A stretch of DNA of 64,000 bases. Source: Notospermus geniculatus. Its lineage: Eukaryota > Nemertea > Pilidiophora > Heteronemertea > Lineidae. Below the pieces are notes generated by a model that saw only the letters and a program-made list of their open reading frames with translations, made no database searches and was not told where the DNA came from. The position numbers were made by a program, and so were the translations under genes. Shown piece by piece: positions 47,856 through 60,634 of this stretch; position 1 is the stretch's first letter; each line of letters opens with the position of its first letter. The stretch covers positions 395,612 through 459,611 of the forward strand of contig NMRB01000019.1 of NCBI GenBank assembly GCA_002633025.1. The letters are read 5' to 3'.

Positions 47856-50734
47856 AGGTGACTGTAATGCCCCTTACCGCTGCACTAGGTCTTGGTGAAC
47901 AAACCAAAGAGGAACATATCATGAGTAAGAAACAGGAAATGGGTCATTGATCATTGTAACGTGATAAATTATTTGGAGTAATGAACACCCACAGAATTTC
48001 AATCATACGCCAAATGTTACTGCTGTGAAATTTATTCTACGGCAAGCTGTCGCTAATGATAATGTTGGAAAATTTACAGGGGCAATGAGCCAGTAAGTCG
48101 TGTGTATAACCCCATTGGAACAGCAGTACTTTTCCATGGAGGGTGGAAGCAATCACTATAAAAGGTTCTCTATCTGTGAGTCAGCCTCATAAAATCTGCC
48201 TGTCTGGATTATAGGACACTGTGGAAAATACTCCCTAAACTACAGTGGAATAATTAGTATGTCAATAATGATATCATCAAATTAAGGAAAAGCCCATTGC
48301 CTGAGGAATAAAGATGTGATAAAAAAGATTCTTGGAAAGATATTGCATGATTATTGGGATTAATGATGTTTACCTCCGTCTCCTGATGTCAACCTAACGT
48401 CGCCTAAGTAAAACTTCGCCTTGTCACTGATCTGTTGTTTGATGTACAGAATTAATGTGGGGCATAGGCAGGTTTCTTCAGTGAAAAGGCCCACTCCCCA
48501 CTACTGAGCAATGCAATAGATACTTCAGAAATCTACCCCTGGATTCAGGGCAATGATCAGGTGGATGTCTTTTATAACATCAGGTCTGTCCATCTGGTTC
48601 TCCTACGAACATTGTAAGGACGACCGGTGTGGGGTATTAGAATGCAGAGCCATGCCTGGTGGAGGTAATTGCTTATATCTTGCATGTCGAGGAATAGACA
48701 ATCTCTCGTCTAAGTAAGTTTGACAAGAACTTATTGACATCGTCGGATGTTCTCCTAAATTGAACAAATGAGATGAGATAGGTCCTGATAAAAATTCTGG
48801 AGCTAACTTGATATTTGGGTCTGATCTTGTGGATTTGCGGTATTGAATTGGTCATTCTGTCACTATGTGTAAAAGTAAGTAGGACGTGACCTTAGGAATT
48901 TTTCAGTAGATATTCCATTAGAGGCAGACATGTATAGATCATTAAGCAGAGTTGGAATCGAATGGTGCGTTGGCATCTCAGAAGAAGGATGCCGTAATGC
49001 GGCTCGTGTCAGGAACAATTGAATAAAGAATAAGAAGAAGAAGAAGAAGAACAAGGAATGAAGAAGAAGAACAGGAAATAAAGAAGAAGAAGAAGTGAAC
49101 AAGAAGAAGTACAAGCCAGTCACTGCCAGCATCCTTGTCTAAAAAAAAACATCAAGATTGTAATCGACTTTGATTTTCAGCAGCCATTCTTTGGGATTTC
49201 TGTTGCCAAGAAACAGTAGAAAATCTAATCTGCAGCTGTTTGACTCGCATGCAAATTTTTATCGAAATTACTTACCAGAAAATACCATCTTTCACAGATA
49301 TTTTATTGAAAGCCGCCAGCGGTATTGACGTCCCACAAGGCCACATGCCAACGACACATTATCCTGCATCTTCTGCACCGCGAGATCAAATTGTCTCATA
49401 TTTGTGCCGTTATGGGTGAAATATGATGTTAATTTGATGGTAGGTAAATAGATAATGTTTGTGAATATGGGCCATGATTTGCTGCTGATGTTTATGGCTG
49501 TTTGTGTTGGGAGAATACAACATTAGGTTTATGGTTTTTTATTGAACAAATGTTGTCATCAGGGCTTCTTCATGAGCCAAATATAGTTCTGTCTCATTCT
49601 ATCAATAGTCGGGATACTTTATAGCTCTACCCGGGATGTCATTTTCCCTCTCACCATTAGTAGTTAAAGTCATCGATTGATATCAAGCTCAGCCTCAGTC
49701 AAGTGCAAAAGCATTGAAGTTCTGTAAATCAATTTTCACCTCACAGCGAACTTGAAACACATTTCTGTTGCAATGCAAATCGAATTACACCTAAATTATA
49801 TTATCCTGTGTTATCAGCTCTTAAAATCAAAGTTCTGTCTTCCATTGATGATACGATTTAGTTGCATCAAAGGTAAAATCAATGCTAGAGAATGTTCTAC
49901 ACTCTCAAGGAAAAAAAATTCAAAACTATATTGGTTTTCCCTTGATCACAATCGCAAAATTTTATCTCAAAAATAAAACGTTGAACGTGGATGTGGCATT
50001 CTAGGTAACGGGAAACCCTAATTGAAATGAAAATTAAAAACGATCCTCACAACTTATGAATACTCGTGAGCTTTGTTTGAAATTGTTGTAACTAAGATCG
50101 ATGTTATTTCTCCTTTGAAACTTTATCTCAAGGTAATCCCTCATCATCCAATACCCTTATTTTTAAGGGCAATACTTTGTGTTATTCATCTATGCCCCGT
50201 GGACATATAAAGTTGGACTTCATTTTCACTTTACTTTACCATATCGGTGTATGATAATGGATTTTGAAATAGGTGGTACTTCTTTGAGTAACTTGGAAAA
50301 ATTGACTGCCACTGGCCATGGCAAGCTTATATTTATTAATACATAGATTCTCACTCCCGTATTCATATTTTTGTATATTAACTTGCTCCATTTTGTGTTT
50401 GCTGTGTGAATTTGAAGTATATGAAATACAATGACCTGTGTTTAATTGTATTACAAACTTTTGTCATCCGAGTTGTTTGTCATTGGTTTTCTCTGAGGCA
50501 GAAGGGCAGAAAGCCGTTCTAATATTATTTGGACTGTATTTTTTATTTAGTTACGTTTCCTAACTCACGGCCGCACCTTGCTGTGTGGAAACAATTGCTC
50601 CAACAGCTCTGAGGGATCTCTGCTTGCTCCAGGGTCACTTTGAAAACTTATGACCGATTTACTCTTGTCTAATGTTGTTAAGGTGAGAATTATGCCACAT
50701 CCAATGCCATTCAACAGGATATTCCACACTTGGT
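47856..50734. other. 2.9 kb without a recognisable gene
   Basis: Only the AAG microsatellite at 49021-49110 stands out. The minus-strand frame over it (polyphenylalanine/leucine) is a microsatellite artefact. Confidence 0.4.
49021..49110 (+). repeat. Interrupted (AAG)n microsatellite
   Basis: Runs of AAGAAGAAG broken by AACAAGGAATG and AACAGGAAATA. Homopurine on the plus strand. Confidence 0.92.
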
Positions 50735-50737
50735 CTG

Positions 50738-50815
50738 ACTGAGATTTGAATCCACAGCTTCTGAATCTGAGGGCGATGGCTCCTGGATTTGCACTTTGCC
50801 AATTGTGACAGTGAT
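50738..50815 (-). mobile_element. SINE head, minus strand
   Basis: On the minus strand TTGGCAAAGTGCA (plus 50790-50802, A box) and GGATTCAAATCTC (plus 50741-50753, B box) have tRNA-like spacing. It is not close to the other SINE heads in the window. Confidence 0.55.
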
Positions 50816-51116
50816 GTCGACGTTTCCACCACCGCGACAGAGAAATTGAACCTGAACAAAATAAAAAAGATAATCCCGTCAACATCGGAGAACTGTGGTG
50901 TACCTAATCAAGCGTAGTGTCTCCCGGAAGTGTACTGATGCCTCCAGGAAATTACCCACTGGTCGAGGACTGAAGACTGAATCGAACAGACCAATTATCT
51001 GACGAACAATTGCCACATGTTAAAATCATTTGCTTCCGTTCAGTTCTTCTTTCGCCAGTAGGTTGAAAGCCGCTGAAGCAGACCACAATTTTCCCTAGCC
51101 ACTGGCCTGTTCTTCT

Positions 51117-51227
51117 GGCTCCGTATTCATAAAACTACTTAAGTCTAAGTATGACTGACTTATCCTTTGTTCAACACAAAAGATAAGTATCACACTTAGA
51201 CTTAAGTAGTTTTATGAATACGGGGCC
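51117..51227. mobile_element. Palindromic ~111-bp MITE (best copy)
   Basis: GTATTCATAAAACTACTTAA with GTCTAAGTATGAC pairs with the complementary right arm GTATCACACTTAGACTTAAG with TAGTTTTATGAATAC, so almost the whole element is one hairpin. Its insertion point is known because neighbouring VNTR units read TTCTTCTGGACTC: here TTCTTCTGG and GGACTC flank the element, suggesting a GG-containing duplication of about two bases. Confidence 0.87.
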
Positions 51228-51557
51228 AGGACTCATCCTCTCAACTTAGGGAGCAGCACACAATATCGCCTAGCCACTGGCCTGTTCTTCTGGACTCATC
51301 TTCTAAACTTAGGCCTCAGGGAGTGGCACACAATATCGCCTAGCCACTGGCCTGTTCTTCTGGACTCATCTTATCAACTTACGTTCACAGGGGGAGTCCA
51401 CGATAACCCCTAGCCCAACGGCCTGTTCTTCAGTACTCACCTTATCAACTTACTCATGAAGCAGCGCGCAATAACCCCCAGCCACCGGCCTGTTCTTCTG
51501 GACTTATCTTTATCAACTTACACAGGAAGCAGCCAACAATAACTCCCAGTCACAGGG

Positions 51558-51893
51558 TGCAGCCACAAACGGAACCATAATCGACACACTATACTAGCTC
51601 TACGCAAATTTGGCATGCATAACCAAAGTAGTGAGGGTTTGTCGTGTAGAGCATGAATAAACTGTGTAAAACACAATGTCTTGTTTTATTCTTTTTGAAT
51701 TGAACTTTAGACGATGGAGGATCTATGTGATACCATGTGAAATCTGCGACTGAACACAGTTAAATTCAGAAAAACATATATCCTTCTGGAGACTGAAAAC
51801 GCTTCATAAGCGAATTCATCGCCATATACGTCAAAAACAAAAGAAGGCCTCTCGGATGCTGAAAAATGCTTGCTAGATGTACACGTAAATGTA
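51558..51893. mobile_element. ~335-bp insertion inside the VNTR
   Basis: The array stops after CAGTCACAGGG and resumes at CCTAGCCACTGGC. The insert contains, in reverse orientation, part of the dispersed repeat seen at 26314 and 60437 (matches at 51594-51690) and also GAATTCATCGCCATATACGT (51811-51830), which corresponds to GATGAATTCG at 26305-26314. This copy carries an extra ~110 bp between the two matching parts. Confidence 0.7.
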
Positions 51894-52070
51894 GCCTAGC
51901 CACTGGCATGTTCTTCTGGACTCCTCCACTCAACTTACTCAGGAAGCAGCCAACAATAGCCCCTAGCCACTGGCCTGTTCTTCTGGACTCATCAACTTAC
52001 TCAGGGCACAGCCCGCAATAACCCCTAGCCACTGGCATGTTCTTCTGGACTCGTCTACTCAACTGTTGCT

Positions 52071-52956
52071 TTCACTGAGTCCAACCAAAGAATGTTAACT
52101 GTTGACCCAAATCACCCCCCCCCCCCATCCCTCAAGCAGCTTGTAGCTACAGCCATTGCCTAATTTGCTAATGTGGTTTGATGGCCTGGAACGAAATGGC
52201 CACTCTCTGTACATTACGATATTTTGCCTGGGAAGCTGATCTATAATCATGTGCTCATCAATACATCAATGTAATCACTGGCTGTTGTGGTAAATATCTA
52301 TATATTGATTGGCAGTTTGTGAGTTCTGGCTGGTGGCTACCCATGACTCGAAGCTAGCTGAGAGTTTAAGGTCTGATGAGTGGCAGAGTGTTCGCCCCTC
52401 CAGGCATCTGGTAAATGCTCTCTCCTAGTACTACTTGTCTGTGGATGTCAAGCGAGATGGCCACTGGGTCACAGATAATGAAGGTTCAAAATGAGAACTT
52501 CACGTTAATGGTGATTCAAATGGGATTGACTTAGGTTTGGGATAGTCAAGAACATCCCAGTAGGGGCTTTCCTGCCTAGGCCTGTCACTAAATGAGGACA
52601 TGGAAGGCAACTCACAGGTCAGGAAATCAGGGTCTCGTGGCACCAACTTGCTTGCTGAAATAGCATTTGGTTTCTGGTGTCAATCTATCCTATTCCACGA
52701 TCTCTTCCTCCCTCTGCAGTGCTACAAACAGTTCTGTCGCTGAAGGGGATTGATTTTGCCGAAAAGTCTGATATGGTCAGATAGCATGTCGAGCTCAATC
52801 ACACCCANGGACTCTGTTGGGCGTCTGAGTGAGACAGTGGAAGGATCAACACTGTCACCCATCATCTATAATGTTGATGACAGCGCAACCTCAAGGACAG
52901 TTTGTATTGTGTTGCACCCAACGCATTATTGGCTCCGATAAGTATTGGAGAGGCCA
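52071..52956. other. 0.9 kb without a recognisable gene
   Basis: A C13 run lies at 52115-52127 and a single N at 52807. An A-box-like TGGCAGAGTGTTCG at 52381 has no good B box partner. No coding sequence recognised. Confidence 0.4.
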
Positions 52957-53399
52957 TCACAAGCTACTTGTGTTCCTCACGTGATGGGGTCTCTGACGCG
53001 CCATTGCAACTGCAACGACACCAGGTTCAAGGCACCGAGGTCCCTTGCAGTGAACCGCGGGTGCGGGTGTGATATCTACAAGGCTGCCACGGCTCCCGCT
53101 AGGCCCCTACTGCTTGGTACCACATTTCATGGCATACCTCTTGTGTTCTTCTTGTTTCTGAAGAGAATTCTTTACAAAGCAACAGGTTTGCAAGAAACAA
53201 CAAAACTCTTTGCCTTCTCTCCTCGTCGTGGCTGGTTAGGAGATCGAACTATCCACAGGGCAGAATTCTCATATAATAACTGACCAATCGATTCATCGAT
53301 TAACGACCACAAAGCTCTCCAAACACCACTTCGATTTTCTCTCCATGAAAAAAATCACATCTACTGATAGAAGTGGATCTCGAATGTTTTGATCAGAGC
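52957..53399 (+). repeat. Repeat shared with 63495-64000, copy 1
   Basis: From TCACAAGCTACTTGTGTTCC to GTTTTGATCAGAG this matches 63495-64000 closely. Relative to that copy it lacks about 55 bp holding the B box (between two GCGGG words near 53060) and a small insert near 63719. Homology starts abruptly on the left in both copies, and the right end of copy 2 is beyond the window. Confidence 0.92.
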
Positions 53400-56300
53400 T
53401 ACAGACGTAGGTGAACACGCTTGACTTGTTTCTGATCTTGGTGAACATTTCATTGCTTGCTTAAAAAATCTATATATATGATGACTTTTCATTTGAAGTG
53501 ACTGCATCCCTTGTCAATGCTGACGTCAGATTTTGTACCAAGAGGGCTATAATTGTCCAAGTAACCTATTGGTGAATGGTTCAACTGGTGAATATCGATT
53601 CTGGGCTAAGAATACTGGAATCACATTCATGGGGGTAAATGACTGGTGATTGTGTTCTGGCTGCTTCTAGATGCGTGCATTTACTCTGTGCATTGGGGGT
53701 AGTCCAGCCATTGCCTTACACTTACTTAGACCGTGTGGCTCTGCACGCAGCCAATAGGACTTCAGTGTTTCACTCTTCAGTTTAATGTAGCTTCTGATTG
53801 GTCAATATGCTGAACATTTGGACTATGTAACATATCATCAGTGAACCCAGTTTTGTGCTATTCATAATACATGGGTAAAAAATATATCCTGTTGGGTGTG
53901 GCCTTCAAATTTTGTCGAGGTACCCGGGAAGGTGAAAGCACATGAGGAGCTGAGAGGCATCAATTTGCCATATCTACCAGCGACGTCAGAGGCTCATATA
54001 TCAAAACTATAGTTATCTGTTCTTTTGGCAACTGATGTTATTACAGAGACCAAATTAAAAGTGCTGATATGATCGAGACTGAAAGAAGTTGTTGTGCTAT
54101 CAAATTTCTATAATGGAAACAGAGAGATCAGATCACTGATGTTTATGATATTCGTGTATCATATGCTGGTCTTAAAGGAGCAATACTCCTGCTGTTTTGT
54201 TATTATCATACATGTAGTATATACAGTAAGGCCATATGCATTGCTAGCTATGGTTGAATCTGTCTGCAGTCATCAATGTGGAAACGTTGTTACGTGAATG
54301 CCAGTTTTTTCAGAAAAATGCTTTAAAGGGGCTGTCCCCTCACTGTTTTGATGCGTAGTTACAAGTTAATCCATTTTAAATCAGTATCTGAAGGGTGAGG
54401 AGATCTACACTGTGCCAATCTTGTACCAAAACCTTCCTGCCCCTTCATTACCATGCCAGAATTGATACCACGACATGTTCGTTAGCAACCACAACTTGCG
54501 TGATCAGTTTCATTACAACATAAAAACCGATCTATTAGTCATTGACCTGCCATTGTGATTTGAGATGGTTCGATCTCGACGACTGTCAGGATGTCGATCA
54601 ATGACTTGATGTGAGATTGTCAAGTTCTGATATGATCTGATATCAGATTTACATTCTGCTGTCTCGATGGCTGGGCTGTTATCAGTTGATTGTTTTCTAT
54701 TGATGTTGGTATTAAGTGATATGGTTTTTGTGTGAAATCACTTCTGAAGTTGAATCAAGGTCAGAAAGGGGAGGACTCTATGACAACTGACTTTTATAGC
54801 CAATAGGAACAGAGCCTTGTGGCTGAGCAGTTGCTCTTGTCTTGGGCTGCTTGAAACTCCTGTTGTTTATATGTAGAAATGGACAAGAGTACAGGCGTGC
54901 GTGATTGTGAACGCACCTTAACAGCAGACCTCCGTCCCAACATTCTCTGTTCAATGTGTTTTTAGGATGGCTAATATCCATGTCTCTACAACTTCCTAAA
55001 ATCAGCCTCAGCCTTATTTAATGTTGAATATGTCAAGGACTTGCTATTCTGCCATTTGCATTCCGAAGTTCACTCTTTGCTAAACCAGTTCAAAGTACTT
55101 CCTCTCTCTCCAACTTTACTTGGTAAATCTTGTTTTGTGAATATCGTGGCCAAAGTATACATGACATGAATTGACTTAATAGTTCTTAATAATATTTGTT
55201 TTCCAGATACACACTGTTGTATCAACAACTGACTGTCAGATAGAAAAGTTATGACTTGGGTTTTGTAAATATGAAGTAAAATGAGGAAGCTTGTTTGGAA
55301 GGACATCAGGAAGGTCATTGTTCAGTAGACTGGTGGAGGGCCAATTTATACCCCCACCCCCACACCACCACCACCACCACCACCAATGTGCTGAACGGAA
55401 TAAGCTTTTGGCCACACCAGTTCCAAACAAAGCATTTTCAATTCAACGTACTGGTCAACAAGGACGTTCTGGCTGGGGCTTACAGTTTCGATTCTCTATT
55501 GGTCCCTACATCTGATCGTCCTGTGCACTTGGTAGTTTGTAACCTGAACTCGACCCCCCCCCCAAAAAAAAAATATACTGCACTTCTAGTTTACCTTCTG
55601 TAAGTAATCAGCTGAGTACCAGTCATATGGTCTTCTTGTTGAACCTCTTGCATAGGGAAAAATTCCCGGTGCAACTAATGTTTCAATATTTAAATAACGC
55701 CTATAAAATTGGTGTTTCTCTTGCCATTAGCCTAGATGTCATTTAAAACAGGATGTACTAATAGTGAAATCAGGTTCTGTAAGTATTGAGTATACGGAAA
55801 GAAATCCATTATGTGCATTGCCTGGCACTTGTAACAAACAACCCTGGATGCTAATTGTACATATCTTGCATTTCAATTTGTCTCCGATGGGAAGTATTAT
55901 CAGCACCATTAAGAATGATGCTCCAATATTTGTATATTAATTCTCTTTAATGGTTTTCTGTAATGCTGATTGTATTTCAGAAAACTGAGTGATGTATCAT
56001 AGGTGTCAATGTCAGAGTTTTGAGGCAGTTTAATTGCATGTTTATTGTATCTCCCACCGATGTAGCACACGTAAATTAGTTTTACAACGTTACAATAAAC
56101 TCTTTTGAACTTGAATTTGATTTTGTCAGATGAGGTCGGGTCAGCAAAAGAGGATTCAGTCATTGGAGAGCAAAGCTAGTCGACGTTGTGGTTTTACTTT
56201 TATAACCAGCCAGCAGTGACAGCTGTAAACTTGGCGAAGAAACTCCCGCCTATGTCCACAACTACAGGCACTGTAGCCTAAGTGCTTTTGTTTCAAACCC

Positions 56301-58554
56301 ACCAATCCCAGTAGGAATCATTCCACATTTAGCGCCACCCGTTCCTCTGAACGGCTCATTAACCATTCCCGTTACATCTGAGAATATTCTTCCACAGACC
56401 CATTACCAGTCCTCCAAGATGATTGTTGTATCCAAATAGCCTTGGCCCGGTCAAATCACCCAACTTGTATGCCACCAGTCGATAGAAGGTGACTATTACA
56501 GTAACCGGTGATTAATCACACAGTGCTGTTTGAAATCTTGGAGGTGGCATTGTCTCCTAATGGTCTAACCATATACTAGATTATCCTGATCTGAATCCAC
56601 TCTGATCGCATGTCAGTCCTGACTGAGTTATTGGAGGCTGTCTCAATGCCCTGTGACAATAGCTACATCATGAGATGGTTCGCTGTCTTCCTTCCATTTG
56701 GGCACATCTCTGGTTTCTGATGTTCCTTTGTGTCCACTTAATGTACTATCCATCGTTCCTGCTTTCTCCTGTGTTCCTTTAAACTCAGCTGTCTAAGGCT
56801 GCTGAATTGAGGGTTGAGGGCACGGCAGTGTCATGTAATGTATGTGGGGGGATGAAGCCCATCCATGGAGAACAACATTCCAAATCAGAGAGAATTTCTA
56901 TCTCTGTCACTGGCAGATGAAGGTGATTCATCCCTCATCCCTCAATCTCCAAAGTTGACAATCGTATCACACGGCAGAATAGTTGATTGATATCCTGAAA
57001 CAACGTACAGTAAGGTTCAAATCTAAAGAGGATGGGCTTACTGTACCAGAGGTATTTCTAAATAAACTATTGTGTTAGTTACCACTTTGATGGTTTAAAT
57101 TCTATTCCAGGCACCTGATCTATCAATCCTCTACAGACAAGTGTGGCTCAGTGTAAAACTTTGACATAATTGATATCATTGATGTCATTTTGACAACCAC
57201 CTTCAGCAACTGCTTTTCCAATAATTCATAGTGATACTACAGACAGGTGTCTTGGGAATTCGTTGTTAGAGGAAACCATTATAAAATTTACTACACCAAA
57301 GTCTCCAACTTACTCTCACAAACATGTTTTTGAATAAGAAACTGTGATCATGAAAAACTTCAGAAATGTGCACACCAAAGGTTAGTTGCTTTCTCTGCGA
57401 TATGGCATGTAGAATTAAAGCCTGCATTGCCCACCCACAAACATTAATACATGTGATAGGCAATGGTACACTCTCTCACTCTGAATGTCTTGAAAACTGT
57501 CCCCGTCTCTGTGTGTTCTGAATCATATGATTTCCCCAGTCTGTATTAAATTATATATATGCTTTTATTGGCGAGAGGAGTACTAAATGAAGTCTTCATT
57601 CATTAGATAACTGCATTAATTAGTGGAAGATAAGAAATATTAGAAACATGTAGGGAAAAAATCTCATGTGTCCTTAGTTATAATGGATGTGAAATCATGT
57701 AATTTGAATTTGATGAAGATATCTTACAAACAATCTCATAATATCTCATGATAATGGCATCAGGAACATTCTATTGGATTTCCTTTCAAATCTTCTTACA
57801 GTGGTATAGTCATACCAAGGTGATTGTAATTCTTAGGCAACTGCGTGTGCCTTCATGGCATACCTTTTAGCAGAATACTCGCACAGATATTTAGCTCGTT
57901 TCAAATCATTTGATTTGTCTATAGCAGTCCATAAATCTTAGCACATTTCCTGATATCTAATCTTATTCGAAGAAAAACTTCTTTGAGTCCAATATTGTAA
58001 ATGAAACAGTTGTAATTATCTCCGTGATTGATCATTCTTATCCATTGTATCTTCTCGTATTGATCTGAATGTGTTCACTGATCGTCTTTATGTCCCCAGT
58101 CATCTCCTCCCATTCAACTGTCCAACAGGTTAATTTGCATGTTCGATTCTCTAATAGCTGGTTCCTTTGAAATGATTCAGCAAATCACCATATCATGCTG
58201 TTCCCGACAGATAAGTTATTTTTAGTTCAAATAGGTTGTTTTATTTTTTACCAATAGTGCTTCAAATGAAGGGGCGTTTGGGCGTAGGCTGTATTCTCTC
58301 CTCTCATCTTTCTTCAATGTGATGTGGTCTGATGTGTCATTTTATTTTCCTCTGGCAATTTTACATTACTACAAGGAGTGATAATATGAAAGATGGGATA
58401 CCATGCCACCCGATCCTAGCCAATTCTGGATTATCTCAATGTCAAAAATGCCAAAACATTAGAGAATATAGAGGAATGAGGATATTGAAATTCAAGGCGC
58501 CTATCCATAGGAGAGTTTTCCCGCGGAAGTTGGCTCATGATGGGTATATCACCA
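53400..58554. other. 5.2 kb without a recognisable gene
   Basis: Apart from a (CCA)n run at 55351-55386 and a C9/A10 stretch at 55552-55571, nothing was recognised. All frames are below 110 codons, and those of 74-102 codons at 55291-55603 are microsatellite-driven. Confidence 0.4.
55351..55386 (+). repeat. (CCA)n microsatellite
   Basis: CCCCCACCCCCACA followed by about eight CCA units. Confidence 0.93.
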
Positions 58555-58555
58555 T

Positions 58556-58670
58556 CGTTTGTTTCCTTATAGACCAATGACACAAACAACTGCTCATAGT
58601 TGAGTTACAGACCCATATTGCGTGCAATTGTTAGTGTCATTGGTCTCAGTATAAGACGTCAAGGAAACAA
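58556..58670. repeat. Imperfect inverted repeat
   Basis: TTTGTTTCCTTATAGACCAA with TGACAC on the left pairs with GTGTCATTGGTCT on the right, then after a 14-base interruption (containing TATAAGACGTC) with AAGGAAACAAA. It is probably a small diverged foldback element. Confidence 0.6.
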
Positions 58671-59503
58671 AAAAATTACCCAATAAGAACCAACGCATAT
58701 GAGAGAACTCTGATGTAGAGGAGTGCCTTTAACTTCATCTATAAAATGCTAGGCAATAATTGGTCTGACAGACTAATAATGTCAAGCGATATACACCTCA
58801 GGTGAACTCTTTTGAAGAAATATAGGTTGTTAGTTCCTAGCTCTCCAAACAGGCGACTGCTTAAGCCCTGAAGGTATGAGTTCTACGAGATGCCATTAGC
58901 ACTATCAGTAATCAAAAGACAAAAATATACCGTGAGTTAAAAGAAATTCACAAAATAGATTCTGATCCGATTTCCTTGTGAAGGTTTAGTCACAAATGAA
59001 TAATTGATTTTAATTTGGCTAATCACAGAACTGCACATGGCTTGGAACATCCTCAAGCTATGCTTTATGTCATGATTTCACTTTAACTTTACCTACAAGT
59101 TTGTGTGCTTTGTGCCTTACAAAGATACTGCTACACGTGGCTGAACTGATGATATGAATTGAATTGCGAAGACTCTCATCAGATTTGTCTGTGTGGACTG
59201 ATTGCCAAGATTTTTCTTCCCGTGAAGCTCTGGTGTATTCTGTTTCTTTTGAAGTATAAATAAGGATTTATTTGCTCTTCGGCTATATGTTCAGTCAGAA
59301 TCATTTGGAAATGCAGATGATAGAAGTGGAACGTTGTCGATTGAAGATCATACTGTTGAGTTTACTTCTATTGAAATGTGATTGGAAGGATGAGAAAAAA
59401 GTGTTTGTCATTCAGAAGTCATACGATTTCACAGACTGGCCAGGATTTAGCTACCAACTTACTTGACACCACTGGCGGAGAGACGTTGAAAAGTTCTGCA
59501 TCA
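58671..59503. other. 0.8 kb without a recognisable gene
   Basis: AT-rich, frames of at most 69 codons, no repeat recognised. Confidence 0.4.
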
Positions 59504-59659
59504 GGGCCCATATTCATAAAACTACTTCTGGGCTTCTGTAAAGCTTATATTATTGTAATAATAAACACCTTCAAACCTTCTAAGTGACCACCTATCCTTC
59601 GTTCAACACAAAAGATAAGTATCAGACTTTGACTTATGTATCTTTATGAATATGGAGCC
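59504..59659. mobile_element. Palindromic MITE, disrupted copy
   Basis: Starts GGGCCCATATTCATAAAACT and ends TTATGAATATGGAGCC. The left arm is interrupted after ACTACTT by about 60 unrelated bases (GGGCTTCTGTAAAGC onward), and the family's GTTCAACACAAAAGATAAGT centre follows. Confidence 0.75.
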
Positions 59660-59701
59660 AGAGCTTCAAACCTAAGGGCACGGACACACAATATCTACAC
59701 C

Positions 59702-59809
59702 GGGGTCCATATTCATAAACATACTTAAGTCAAAGTGTGGTACTTATTTTTTTGCTGAACAGAAGATAAGTGCCACGCTTAGATTTAGTAGTTTTATGAA
59801 TGTGGACCC
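59702..59809. mobile_element. Palindromic MITE, 108 bp
   Basis: Starts GGGGTCCATATTCATAAACA and ends GTTTTATGAATGTGGACCC. Inner arms are ACTTAAGTCAAAGTGTG and CACGCTTAGATTTAGT. Confidence 0.82.
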
Positions 59810-59810
59810 A

Positions 59811-59914
59811 GGGCCCATATTCACAAAACTACTTAAGTCTAAGTGTGACATTTATCCTTTGTTCAACACAAAAGATAAACATCACAGTTTGACTATGTTT
59901 ATGAATATGGAGCC
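59811..59914. mobile_element. Palindromic MITE, 104 bp
   Basis: Starts GGGCCCATATTCACAAAACT one base after the previous copy ends and finishes TTTATGAATATGGAGCC. Centre is CCTTTGTTCAACACAAAAGA as in the 51-kb copy. Confidence 0.82.
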
Positions 59915-60436
59915 TGAGGCCTATCTTAAAAAGTCCTCTTAACAGCTTCTCCTCGAACATCTGAGTCTTATTCCATTCCCTCTGCATGTCAAGCTATACG
60001 AGATAACTTGAAGCCACCATTTGAGAATGATTGACTGCACAATACTGTTAGAAACCAGCAAACCTTTTCATGGTTCGCTTCTGTTGCAACACACAGTCTG
60101 TATCAATCTGCCATGGTCCTTAGCAGTTAATCAGATTCCCTTCGTATCATATGTAGACATAGAAACCACCTTGTTATATAAAATGCAATTACTTAGCGGA
60201 GCATGAAGTGTATCGTGCGTGTCTTGTACGGGTGAAGAAGGGGAAGTAATATGATAAGAGAATGTTGGAGGTCTGTATGCTGTAACTCCTAGATGCGTCG
60301 AATTTTCACCCTTTTCGACTTCAAAAATGAAAATGGGACTGTAGTGAATATCTAATGAAGAACAGCAGCTAGAATGTTGTAACTTGTACGAATGTATATG
60401 AGGATACCCTTTACATGTTTGCCAAATTCTAGTTCT

Positions 60437-60628
60437 GTTAAAACAAGACATCGATTGTGTTTTATACAGTTTATTCATGATCTACAAGCCCTCACTACTT
60501 TGGTTATGCATGCCAAATTGGCGCGGAGCTACAGTGTAGTCCTGCAACATCATTTCGGATACTTGGGTGTACATGCACTACTGACGGTTATACAATTAAT
60601 AGGCGATGCATTACAAAATCCAAACCTC
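60437..60628 (+). repeat. ~190-bp dispersed repeat, copy 2
   Basis: Near-identical to 26314-26503. The AGCTCAC repeat begins only a few T residues after its right end, so the two repeats are adjacent here but not at 26 kb. Confidence 0.87.
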
Positions 60629-60634
60629 TTTTTT

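Larger units (their letters stand above)
51090..52070 (+). repeat. 70-bp VNTR interrupted by two insertions
   Basis: CCTAGCCACTGGCCTGTTCT is the most conserved part of a unit that also carries CTCATCTTATCAACTTA and CACAATATCGC. Units start near 51094, 51271, 51341, 51411, 51480, 51549, 51897, 51964 and 52026; undisturbed spacing is 69-70 bp. The first unit is split by a palindromic MITE (51117-51227), and the array is broken again at about 51558-51893 by an unrelated insertion. Confidence 0.9.

Noticed and set aside
49021-49132. Phenylalanine/leucine-rich minus-strand frame
   Set aside because: It is the complement of the AAG microsatellite.
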